Below are positions 7,752 to 14,763 of a DNA stretch of 23,729 nucleotides, piece after piece. Numbering within the stretch: position 1 is the stretch's first letter; every line of letters starts with the position of its first letter. The stretch is taken from the NCBI GenBank assembly GCA_012521315.1, contig JAAYMP010000126.1:1-23729 (forward strand), written 5' to 3'. The DNA comes from Bacillota bacterium. GTDB lineage: Bacteria; Bacillota; UBA4882; UBA10575. The notes beneath the pieces are model-generated. The model made no database searches. It saw only the letters and a program-made list of their open reading frames with translations, and was not told where the DNA came from. Made by a program: the position numbers and the translations under genes.

Positions 7752-7895
7752 TATTTATTCTACAGGAGTTAATAACTTCCTCTTTTTCATGGAAAATTTT
7801 TTTATATTTTTTTAAACCCCCAGGTTACTTGCGGTTTATTGTTAACTTCTTATTCATATTTAATGCAGTAATTACTTTTCTCGCGAAAATTTATC

Positions 7896-7909
7896 CGTAA
7901 TCGTTTACA
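7896..7909 (-). promoter_or_regulatory. cre-like site (CcpA or LacI-family box)
   Basis: The minus strand reads TGTAAACGATTACG, which fits the catabolite-response consensus TGWAANCGNTNWCA at all but the last base. It lies about 190 nt upstream of the broken sugar ABC operon. It suggests carbon catabolite control of that operon; CcpA itself is not in the window. The rest of 7752-8021 is AT-rich and shows no gene. Confidence 0.45.
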
Positions 7910-8007
7910 CCGCAAAGCGGCTTTTGTCCAAAAATGTCCCGGTCACCCGGGGCCTCTTCATCATCCTCATCCACACCATACAATTCAGGCTCTGCATATA
8001 TATTAAT

Positions 8008-8058
8008 TAATAAAATAAATAAGCGAGGCAGGAGAGTTGTTTACTCGCCCGCCTCGCT
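8008..8058 (-). terminator. Rho-independent terminator after araD
   Basis: A 16-bp stem with two mismatches (8022-8058, starting AGCGAGGC) has a small AAAC-type loop. On the minus strand it is followed by TTATTTATTTTATT. It lies 39 nt past the araD stop and closes the pentose operon. Confidence 0.85.
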
Positions 8059-8096
8059 CCGGCCAAGGAAAGAGCACCAATGCTTCTTCCGTTGGT

Positions 8097-8798
8097 TCAG
8101 CCTTTATCCGTCGCTTGCCCGTAATACGCCCCGGCGCCATGCTTGCGGAGATAATGTTTGTCCAGCAGATCTTGACTAATGGCTTGGACCTTCCCGTTCA
8201 GGACAATCGTGTGGAAAGCAATCTTGGCAATCTCCTCCAAGACCACACTATTGTGGACCGCGGTCGCCGGGTCCTTCCCCCAGGTAAAAGGTCCATGACT
8301 CGCCACTAAAACACCGGGATAATCCAGGTAGTTCAGTTTGGAAAACCGCTCGACAATCACTTTACCCGTGTTTAATTCATAGTCCCCCTTAATCTCCGCC
8401 GGCGTTAGCTGGCGGGTGCAGGGCACTTCGCCGTAAAAATAGTCGGCGTGGGTCGTCCCCAGGCAGGGAATACCCTTTTCCGCTTGTGCCCACGCGGTGG
8501 CCATGGGGGAATGGGTGTGGACCACCCCGCCGATCTCCGGGAAGTTTTGGTAGAGGTATAAGTGGGTCGGGGTGTCGGACGAGGGTTTCAGGTCCCCCTC
8601 CACTACCTTCCCGCTGAAGTCCACCACTACCATATGCTCCGCCCGTAAATCTTCATACGGCACGCCGCTGGGTTTGATGACGACCAAGCCACGGTCCCGG
8701 TCGATCCCGCTGACATTACCCCAAGTGTAAATAATCAGGTTCCGGTTTTTCAGCTCAAGATTGGCAGCCAATACTTCTTCTTTCAGTGCGGTAAACAT
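8097..8798 (-). CDS. araD: L-ribulose-5-phosphate 4-epimerase
   Basis: A cytosolic zinc enzyme that converts L-ribulose 5-phosphate to D-xylulose 5-phosphate, feeding the pentose phosphate pathway. Its 233 residues match the usual length. The known active-site residues are all visible: zinc ligands H94 and H96 (VVHTHSP) and H168 (SHGPFTWG), acids D75 (KPSSDTPTH) and D119 (THADYFYG), and Y226 in the C-terminal KHYLRKHGAGAYYGQ, which is diagnostic of AraD rather than fuculose aldolase. GGAGG with a 7-nt gap supports the ATG at 8798. It is the last gene of the isomerase-kinase-epimerase set and lies 187 nt after the kinase. That gap contains a small hairpin (8813-8829) and no gene. Confidence 0.96.
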   Translation of the reverse strand: MFTALKEEVLAANLELKNRNLIIYTWGNVSGIDRDRGLVVIKPSGVPYEDLRAEHMVVVDFSGKVVEGDLKPSSDTPTHLYLYQNFPEIGGVVHTHSPMATAWAQAEKGIPCLGTTHADYFYGEVPCTRQLTPAEIKGDYELNTGKVIVERFSKLNYLDYPGVLVASHGPFTWGKDPATAVHNSVVLEEIAKIAFHTIVLNGKVQAISQDLLDKHYLRKHGAGAYYGQATDKG

Positions 8799-8812
8799 AA
8801 AACCACCTCCAT

Positions 8813-8829
8813 GCGCTGTTTTCCAGCGC
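8813..8829. repeat. Short hairpin just upstream of araD
   Basis: GCGCTG, a 5-nt TTTTC loop, then CAGCGC form a perfect 6-bp stem, only a few bases before the araD ribosome binding site on the minus strand. It has no U-tract, so it is unlikely to be a terminator. It could stabilise a processed araD message; that is a guess. Confidence 0.4.
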
Positions 8830-8985
8830 GCGTGATTTTCTTCCCCAGTCCGGTCAGCGGCCGGGTTTTTGATGGACCGAAGGATAACTCCCAGCGGCTA
8901 CCGGCTACCGGACAACCACGGCCACAACCATAACCCTCCGTCGGACTCCGCCGTTGGTTCAGCCGTTTTTGCCCCGCGGTGACCT

Positions 8986-10584
8986 TTAGCGGAAGGACTC
9001 AACCGCCGCCTTTTCAATCTTGAGGCCGTCTTTAAACCGTTGCAAAAACCGGTTAAAGCCCTCAACATCTTCCGCCTGGGGTTCGATCACGCTGACGTTC
9101 CCTTGGGCAAATACTTTATGGTCAAGATAGGCCTCGAGGGTTTCCTCTTTCGCTTTATTTTTCATATAGGCCGCCAGTAAAGCAATGCCCCAGGCGCCGC
9201 CTTCCCCGGCGGAGTCCATCACCGCAACCGGGACGTTCAACGCCCCCGCCATTAACCGTTGCGCGACCCCCTCCGTCTTGAAGAGGCCGCCATGGCCCAA
9301 CAGTTTATCCAACCGTACGCGCTCGTCCCGGGTCAGAATATCCATGCCGATCCGCAAGGTACCCATCGTCGAAAAGAGCATCGTGCGCATGAAGTTACCC
9401 AGGGTGAAATTGCTGTCGTGCTTCCGGATGAACATGGGACGCCCTTCTTCGAACCCGGTGATGTGTTCGCCGGATACGTAGTTATAGGCCAGAAGGTTGC
9501 CGCCATCCGGGTCGGCCGACAGCGCTTTGTTATACAGCATGGAATACAGTTCATTTTTGGACGGTTTCTGCCCCATATTCTCCAACAGTTCCGCAAAGAA
9601 GGTTACCCAGTCGTCAAGATCAGAAGTACAGTTGTTGCAATGCACCATGGCCACCGGCTTCCCGGTCGGCGTGGTCACCAGGTCAATTTCCGGATAGACC
9701 TTTGACAGTTCTTTCTCCAAGACAATCATGGCAAAGACCGAGGTCCCCGCTGAAACATTACCGGTGCGCGGGGCTACGCTATTGGTGGCGACCATCCCGG
9801 TGCCGGCATCACCTTCAGGCGGGCACAGGGGGATCCCCGGTTGCAAGGCGCCGGTCGGGTCAAGCAATTTGGCCCCCTTCGCGGTTAAGGAACCGGCATG
9901 GTCACCCGCCATTAACACTTTGGGCAGGATCTTCTCCAGTTCCCAACTGTAGTTCCGATCGGCAATCAGCTGTGCGAACTGGCGCAGCATGTGCGGGTTG
10001 TAATCGTTTAAAGTACTGTCGATCGGAAACATTCCGGAAGCATCGCCCACACCCAGTACTTTTTCCCCGGTCAGTTGCCAATGGACATAGCCGGCCAGCG
10101 TTGTAATGAAGGCAATGTCTTTGACGTGCGCCTCCCCGTTGAGAATCGCCTGGTAAAGATGGGCAATACTCCACCGCTGGGGTATGCTGAAGTTGAATTC
10201 TTTCCTTAAAGCTTCAGCCGCTTGGCCGGTGATGGTATTCCGCCAGGTACGGAAAGGCACCAACAGTTGATCGTTTTTGTCATAAACAAGGTAACCGTGC
10301 ATCATGGCGGAAATACCTAAAGCGCCGACGCGGGTGAGCTTCACCCCATATTCCCGCATGACGTTTTCCGCCAGGTCCCGGTAACAACTTTGCAGCCCCG
10401 TCCATACATCCTCAAGGCTGTATGTCCAGATGCCGTTTTCCAGTTTGTTTTCCCAAGTATGCGACCCGGAGGCAAGCGGCGTATGTTCCTCCCCAATGAG
10501 CACCGCTTTTATTCTCGTGGAACCCAACTCAATGCCGAGGGCCGTTCGCCCGCTGTCAATCATTGCTTTAAGGTTGCTGTCCAC
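8986..10584 (-). CDS. FGGY-family carbohydrate kinase, probable L-ribulokinase
   Basis: A protein of 532 residues with the FGGY two-domain actin-like fold. The N-terminal phosphate-binding motif is ALGIELGSTRIKAVLIG at 15-31. The probable catalytic aspartate is D259 in PEGDAGTGMVAT, followed by GNVSAGTSV near 276-283. A C-terminal adenine-site motif GHGGLFKTEG and DSAGEGGAWGIALLAAY follow. Placed between an isomerase and AraD, it most likely phosphorylates L-ribulose. It does not look like the classical AraB family; it resembles the kinases some clostridia use in arabinose operons. The GTG start at 10584 has GGGAGGG with a 7-nt gap; an ATG seven codons inside is the alternative. It lies 64 nt after the isomerase gene. 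Substrate assignment rests on context. Confidence 0.87.
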   Translation of the reverse strand: MDSNLKAMIDSGRTALGIELGSTRIKAVLIGEEHTPLASGSHTWENKLENGIWTYSLEDVWTGLQSCYRDLAENVMREYGVKLTRVGALGISAMMHGYLVYDKNDQLLVPFRTWRNTITGQAAEALRKEFNFSIPQRWSIAHLYQAILNGEAHVKDIAFITTLAGYVHWQLTGEKVLGVGDASGMFPIDSTLNDYNPHMLRQFAQLIADRNYSWELEKILPKVLMAGDHAGSLTAKGAKLLDPTGALQPGIPLCPPEGDAGTGMVATNSVAPRTGNVSAGTSVFAMIVLEKELSKVYPEIDLVTTPTGKPVAMVHCNNCTSDLDDWVTFFAELLENMGQKPSKNELYSMLYNKALSADPDGGNLLAYNYVSGEHITGFEEGRPMFIRKHDSNFTLGNFMRTMLFSTMGTLRIGMDILTRDERVRLDKLLGHGGLFKTEGVAQRLMAGALNVPVAVMDSAGEGGAWGIALLAAYMKNKAKEETLEAYLDHKVFAQGNVSVIEPQAEDVEGFNRFLQRFKDGLKIEKAAVESFR

Positions 10585-10648
10585 CCATTATCCCTCCCAA
10601 CTTTTTTGGGTATCCAATTACAGTGGCCGTACGGTAACCGTAACAAAC

Positions 10649-12052
10649 TTAACGGTGATAGTAGACCGGCCAGTTCAGATATTTGGTGAAGGCTTCGTTG
10701 ATGACCGCGGCTACTTCCCCGGGGCAAATCGCCACATGGTGCTCAAAGCCGTTTTCACAGATGTAATGCAAAAGATCCTGCAGACGAGGAACGCCCATTA
10801 CCCCGTAACCGCCAAAGGTATCCAGCGTTTTGTTGAGGATCTCTCCCTCACCGACGTAAGCCCGGATCTTTCCGTTCAGATCGTCCGTTGATACCCGGCA
10901 GAAGGTAGCCTTGGCCGGTTTCATCCGCCCGGTAACCGTGCCGTAAGTGTTCTGCTTGCCAACCGTCCCCGCGATAATGGCCTGGTAATCCATTTTCCCC
11001 TCGTTACCGAAGATATCCTGGGGCAGATTACTGCAGTGGAAAAGCACACACTTGTCCGGATCCCCGCCGAAGTTATTATTCCAGTCCAATAAGGCGCTGG
11101 GCCGTTCGGAGGCAAGGGTCAGCGCATACATGCCAATCAACCCCGTAATATCCGCCTCGCAGGCACTGGGATTTTTGCGGTTGGAGAGCATGCTCATAAT
11201 CGTACAGGGCACGACCCCGAAGTATTCTTCCAATGCGGTCCAGCATTGAATTGCCGTCCCGTTCCAATCGTGTTCTTCAATCAGGCGGTTGAGCACAACG
11301 GCGAACTTCGCCATCTTGGTCAGGGCTTCCGCACTGACGCCGGCCGTGGAGGTATAACCTTTGATCGCCTCCACTTGCGCTTTAACCGCCGGTTCATCGT
11401 CTTTCAGGCGGCCGATTTGGCCAAGAATCTCGGAGAGATCGTAAGGCTCGACGGCGATTCCGCTGTGTTCCAAAAGCTTCTCACTATAGCGCACTGTTGT
11501 AAAGTTGACCGGGCGAACCCCGATCTGCCCGAAACGGGCTTTGCGCAAACCATTGACGACACGGCAGACGGCGACAAATTTAAGGATATCCGCTTTAAAA
11601 CTCTCGTCTTCCGGCGCAACCGTATGTAACCGGGTCAGGCTGTAGGGGATGTTATACTGCTTTAAGTTATTACAGACCGACATCTTCCCACAGAAACTGT
11701 CCCGTCTCTTCTCGATCGACATCGCGTTCGTCTCATCGGGGAAGGCGTGGACCAGCACCGGAACCTGAAGCCCGGAGAGCCGGATCGAATCCGCCACGCC
11801 CCGCTCATCGCCGAAGTTCGGCAGCGTAACCAAGATCCCATCGATCTTATCCGCATGGGCTTTGAACAAGGCCGCACATTTTTTCGCTTCTTCATAAGTT
11901 TCAACCGTCCCGTACGGGGTATCCTCCGGAGTAAGACAGATCACCTCAACCCCTAAGCCGGCCAAAACCTTCAGAACCCGGCCCCGGCCTTCCTCCGCCA
12001 GCTCCGACGGGAAAAAATTACGGTTACCGACGATCATACCCAAAGTTGCCAT
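10649..12052 (-). CDS. L-fucose isomerase-type aldose-ketose isomerase, probable L-arabinose isomerase role
   Basis: A protein of 467 residues of the L-fucose/L-arabinose isomerase superfamily, shorter than E. coli FucI (591). It should use Mn2+ to convert an aldose to a ketose. Likely metal ligands are E299 (SACEADITG) and D323 (ALLDWNNN), spaced 24 residues apart exactly as E337 and D361 in E. coli FucI, plus a C-terminal histidine (FEHHVAI, near 438-439). It does not look like classical AraA. Because it is the first gene of a set with a kinase and AraD, and lies behind AraR-like boxes, L-arabinose to L-ribulose is the most likely reaction; a fucose or other pentose role cannot be excluded. 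AGGAGGGG 8 nt before the ATG supports the start. Confidence 0.85.
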   Translation of the reverse strand: MATLGMIVGNRNFFPSELAEEGRGRVLKVLAGLGVEVICLTPEDTPYGTVETYEEAKKCAALFKAHADKIDGILVTLPNFGDERGVADSIRLSGLQVPVLVHAFPDETNAMSIEKRRDSFCGKMSVCNNLKQYNIPYSLTRLHTVAPEDESFKADILKFVAVCRVVNGLRKARFGQIGVRPVNFTTVRYSEKLLEHSGIAVEPYDLSEILGQIGRLKDDEPAVKAQVEAIKGYTSTAGVSAEALTKMAKFAVVLNRLIEEHDWNGTAIQCWTALEEYFGVVPCTIMSMLSNRKNPSACEADITGLIGMYALTLASERPSALLDWNNNFGGDPDKCVLFHCSNLPQDIFGNEGKMDYQAIIAGTVGKQNTYGTVTGRMKPAKATFCRVSTDDLNGKIRAYVGEGEILNKTLDTFGGYGVMGVPRLQDLLHYICENGFEHHVAICPGEVAAVINEAFTKYLNWPVYYHR

Positions 12053-12185
12053 CTGTTTATCCCCTCCTGTCCTCTTTTGGCAATTCTTTTCATCCTTCTC
12101 CGCTCTGCTTTAAGCTTTGCCGTTCCCTCCATTACCCCCTCCTTTTCGAAACCAAATCCCGGTGGCAAGAATCGAATCGAACTCA

Positions 12186-12201
12186 ACTTGTACGTACAAG
12201 T
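12186..12201. promoter_or_regulatory. AraR-type operator box 1
   Basis: ACTTGTACGTACAAGT is a perfect 16-bp palindrome and closely follows the AraR box known from Bacillus subtilis (core TTGTACGTACAA). It lies 134 nt upstream of the isomerase start, directly downstream of the araR-like gene. Its centre is 48 bp from that of box 2. Confidence 0.88.
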
Positions 12202-12232
12202 GCGGATATGAATTACCTTGTTAAATTTTACA

Positions 12233-12250
12233 AAGTTGTGCAGACAACTT
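12233..12250. promoter_or_regulatory. AraR-type operator box 2
   Basis: AAGTTGT, GCAG, ACAACTT form an imperfect palindrome sharing the TTGT...ACAA pattern with box 1. Two boxes about four to five helical turns apart suit cooperative binding by AraR dimers, as known for AraR in B. subtilis. The isomerase operon promoter probably lies between or beside them, but I see no convincing -10. Confidence 0.7.
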
Positions 12251-12279
12251 ACTAAAGTAAATAATACCCCTCGGGCACC

Positions 12280-13359
12280 CTAATTCCTTCTTTTCAAATC
12301 ACGATTTTTCCCGCAGGAAGCGCGGAGAATCAGCTCGGGCTGGTAAATAAAACGTGGCTTATATGTTTTGTCCGCCAGCATATCCAGGATTAAACGCGCC
12401 GCCTGGTGGCCCATGCTCACCTTTGGATGCCTGATGCCGCTCAATTTGACCTCCGAAGCCACCGCCAAGCTGGAATCATCAAAACTGATCAAGGAAAAGT
12501 CTGCCGGGACTTTAATCCCCTCTTCCCGCAACGCTTCAAGCACAAATAATGCTACCTGGTCGTTGTAACAGACCATCGCGGTCGGTGGCGGGGATTGTTT
12601 CAAGATGGCGCGGACAAATTGGTCGGGATAGGAATAGAGTTCTTCCGTTTCATAGGCGCCAATTAACGCCGGGGCCGGCGCGATCCCATAGTCCCGTAAG
12701 GCTTTTAAATACCCGGCCTGCCTTTTAAGCCCTTGTAAATCATCGGCTTTAAAAAGACCGGCAATCCGCCGGTGTCCAAGCTGGAGCAGATGTTGGGTGG
12801 CCAGGTAACCGCCCTTTTCGTCATCCATGATGATATAAGCCGGATTCAACTCCGGGTAGTAGGCATGCAACATCAAGTAGGGTATACCCCGGTTTTCCAA
12901 CTCCCGGTAGTAAGCAAGATTCTCATTCTCCCGCGCACTTTGCGTCGGTTCAATAATTAAGCCGGCGATCTTATGCTGTAACAAGTTCTCCAAACAGGTG
13001 GCTTCCTTGCTTTTCGCATTCCCGGTCGAGGCCAGCAGCAGCAAGCAGCCGGCGGCACTGAGCACCTCTTCGATCCCCCTAATGACGGCCGGGAAAATAT
13101 ACTCGGAGATGTAAGTGGTTACGACCGCCACTGTTTGACCCTTGGCCGTGGCCGGAAAGGCACAAAAGGTCCCCCTTCCTTGTTCGCGGTAGATCATGCC
13201 TTCATGTTCCAAATCGTTCAAAGCCTTCCGTACGGTGTGGCGACTGATCTTGAACTGGTCCGCCAGCATGTTTTCGGAAGGCAGTTGATGCCCCGGGGCA
13301 ATTGCTCCCCGTTTCATCTGCTCCTTCAGGTATTCCTTTAAACGATAGTATTTGGGCAT
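12280..13359 (-). CDS. araR: Arabinose operon repressor, GntR/LacI hybrid
   Basis: A protein of 359 residues. A GntR-type winged helix covers about residues 2-66 (MPKYYRLKEYLKEQM, LPSENMLADQFKISRHTVRKALNDLEHEG, YREQGRGTF). A LacI-type sugar sensor follows (IAGLIIEPTQ, PYLMLHAYYP, AYIIMDDEKGGYLATQHLLQLGHRRIAGLF, AMVCYNDQVALFVLEAL, FSLISFDDSSLA). This combination is the hallmark of AraR, which releases DNA when L-arabinose binds. The ATG at 13359 aligns with known AraR N-termini but has a weak ribosome binding site; a TTG at 13377 is the alternative. The gene lies directly upstream of two AraR-like boxes and the isomerase-kinase-araD genes, all on the same strand. Only an isolated half-site (ACTTGT, 13389-13394) is seen upstream of araR itself. 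Confidence 0.92.
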   Translation of the reverse strand: MPKYYRLKEYLKEQMKRGAIAPGHQLPSENMLADQFKISRHTVRKALNDLEHEGMIYREQGRGTFCAFPATAKGQTVAVVTTYISEYIFPAVIRGIEEVLSAAGCLLLLASTGNAKSKEATCLENLLQHKIAGLIIEPTQSARENENLAYYRELENRGIPYLMLHAYYPELNPAYIIMDDEKGGYLATQHLLQLGHRRIAGLFKADDLQGLKRQAGYLKALRDYGIAPAPALIGAYETEELYSYPDQFVRAILKQSPPPTAMVCYNDQVALFVLEALREEGIKVPADFSLISFDDSSLAVASEVKLSGIRHPKVSMGHQAARLILDMLADKTYKPRFIYQPELILRASCGKNRDLKRRN

Positions 13360-13467
13360 TATGCTGTTTTGGTCCAAATTCCTTCACCACTTGTTGGTCA
13401 TACTCTTCTCGGTAATATTATCGTCCTTCTTGATCGCCAAACGGCGGGCTTACCATCCCCGGCCGGC

Positions 13468-13890
13468 TTAAGGTTTAACGCCAATGGAAGCGGTCAGGCG
13501 TTTATATAAATAATCAATGATCGTGCTTCTTTTGACGATTCCGATGAAGTTCTGCTGGTCGTCGACGACCGGAATAAAATTCTGATTGACCGCCAAAGGA
13601 ATTAACTCTTCAATCTGGGCATTGATGGAAACGGCTTCGTTCTTTTGGTGGCGGGGAATATCCTTGATCCGGATCTTTTCAAGATCTTTGAAACTCAATT
13701 CCGGACTCCGTTTCAAGCGCCACAGGAGATCTCCTTCGGTAATGGTCCCCACATACTTACCCTCTTTATTAACCAACGGCATCGCGGTATAGCGGTGGTA
13801 CTCCATCTTTTCCAAAGCCTGCCGCATGGTGGAATCTTCCGCAATCCAAACCACTTCTTCTTTCGGTGTAAGGTAAAAAGCCACATTCAA
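13468..13890 (-). CDS. Protein of two CBS domains
   Basis: A small cytosolic protein of 140 residues made only of a CBS-domain pair, at about residues 8-62 (STMRQALEKMEYHRYTAMPLVNKEGKYVGTITEGDLLW) and 74-135 (AVSINAQIEELIPLAVNQNFIPVVDDQQNFIGIVKRSTIIDYL). Such pairs bind adenine nucleotides or cyclic dinucleotides and act as sensors. Stand-alone CBS proteins of Gram-positive bacteria include c-di-AMP binders, but I see nothing that fixes the ligand. The start is a TTG at 13890 with GAGGGGTG and an 8-nt gap; a GTG two codons later (13884) is also possible. It lies 108 nt upstream of araR on the same strand and is divergent from the lipoprotein gene. Confidence 0.88.
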   Translation of the reverse strand: MNVAFYLTPKEEVVWIAEDSTMRQALEKMEYHRYTAMPLVNKEGKYVGTITEGDLLWRLKRSPELSFKDLEKIRIKDIPRHQKNEAVSINAQIEELIPLAVNQNFIPVVDDQQNFIGIVKRSTIIDYLYKRLTASIGVKP

Positions 13891-13980
13891 CCTTCATTCA
13901 CCCCTCTTGATCAGGCTTCATTAATATTTATAACGTCTCTAGCGGCAAAACATTTCATTTAATTTTACCGGAACGTACGC

Positions 13981-13986
13981 TATAAT
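13981..13986 (+). promoter_or_regulatory. Predicted -10 element for the lipoprotein gene
   Basis: A perfect TATAAT lies 41 nt upstream of the lipoprotein ATG. The -35 region at 17 nt (TTTAAT) is weak. Position and match favour a sigma-A promoter. Confidence 0.5.
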
Positions 13987-14026
13987 AGCATCAAGCCATT
14001 TAATCATGAGGACAGGCGGTGATCGG

Positions 14027-14617
14027 ATGCATAAACGTTGGCCCCGGGTCTTGTCCCTACTGGTTCTCGCCCTCTTCCTGGCCGCCGGCTGTGAGTTTGA
14101 GGAGGGCATCCTCCGCCGGTTTGCCGGCGAACGGCTCGGCCTCATTTTGGAGACGGAGCCCTACACCTACGAACGGAGCCTCGAAACCAGACTGATTAAC
14201 CACATCAGTAGACGCTTTGAACTTCAAGTCATCAACCCCAAACTCTTAATGGACGCCAGTACATACTCCAACCGGATGCTGGAGGACTATTGCCGGGATG
14301 AATTGGGTTTGGATTATCTCCTCACCATCAAGTTGACCGATATTATCGTCAACGAACCCCGGCCTACCCTGGAGCTCGAACCGGGCCGGGTCGCGGTCGA
14401 AGTCACCTCTTCCTGCTCGCTGACGCTCATTTATACTCTGAAGGATTTAGCGATGGACCAGATCCTCTACTTTGGGCAGAGCAACGGTGCTTCGAAGTTG
14501 ACCAACCGGGTGAAAGCCGGCGAGGGAGGCATCCGTTTGGACCTGAATGAGTTTGACCCTTACAAGTTGGTCGAAGACGCCATGTTCAACGCTTTACGTA
14601 ACTCCGACTTATTATAA
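14027..14617 (+). CDS. Small lipoprotein of unknown function, possibly LpoB/CsgG-like fold
   Basis: A protein of 196 residues with a clear lipoprotein signal: basic start MHKRWPR, hydrophobic core LSLLVLALF, and lipobox LAAGC with Cys22, so the mature protein should be anchored outside the membrane. The remainder alternates helices and strands: a helix (SLETRLINHISRRF) followed by LQVINPKLLMD, a helix, then LGLDYLLTIKLTDIIVNEP and VTSSCSLTLIYTLKD. This order, with a (G)LDYLLTIKLTD strand after a helix, recalls LpoB/CsgG-type domains, but I cannot confirm it. The ATG at 14027 has GGCGGTG upstream; an earlier in-frame ATG at 14006 has none and would spoil the signal. It is divergent from the CBS gene and is followed 146 nt later by the reductase gene. 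Confidence 0.8.
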   Translation: MHKRWPRVLSLLVLALFLAAGCEFEEGILRRFAGERLGLILETEPYTYERSLETRLINHISRRFELQVINPKLLMDASTYSNRMLEDYCRDELGLDYLLTIKLTDIIVNEPRPTLELEPGRVAVEVTSSCSLTLIYTLKDLAMDQILYFGQSNGASKLTNRVKAGEGGIRLDLNEFDPYKLVEDAMFNALRNSDLL

Positions 14618-14763
14618 TCCATTTCCCGCTGATCCTCAACGGTGAAATTGGCCCGCCAGCCCTTCAATCTCCTTTTGACGGACAATGGTGTGAACCTGTT
14701 TTTTCTTACCACGCCGGGGAAAGACTATAGGCAAACCCGATCCACAATGAAAGGAGATATGAA

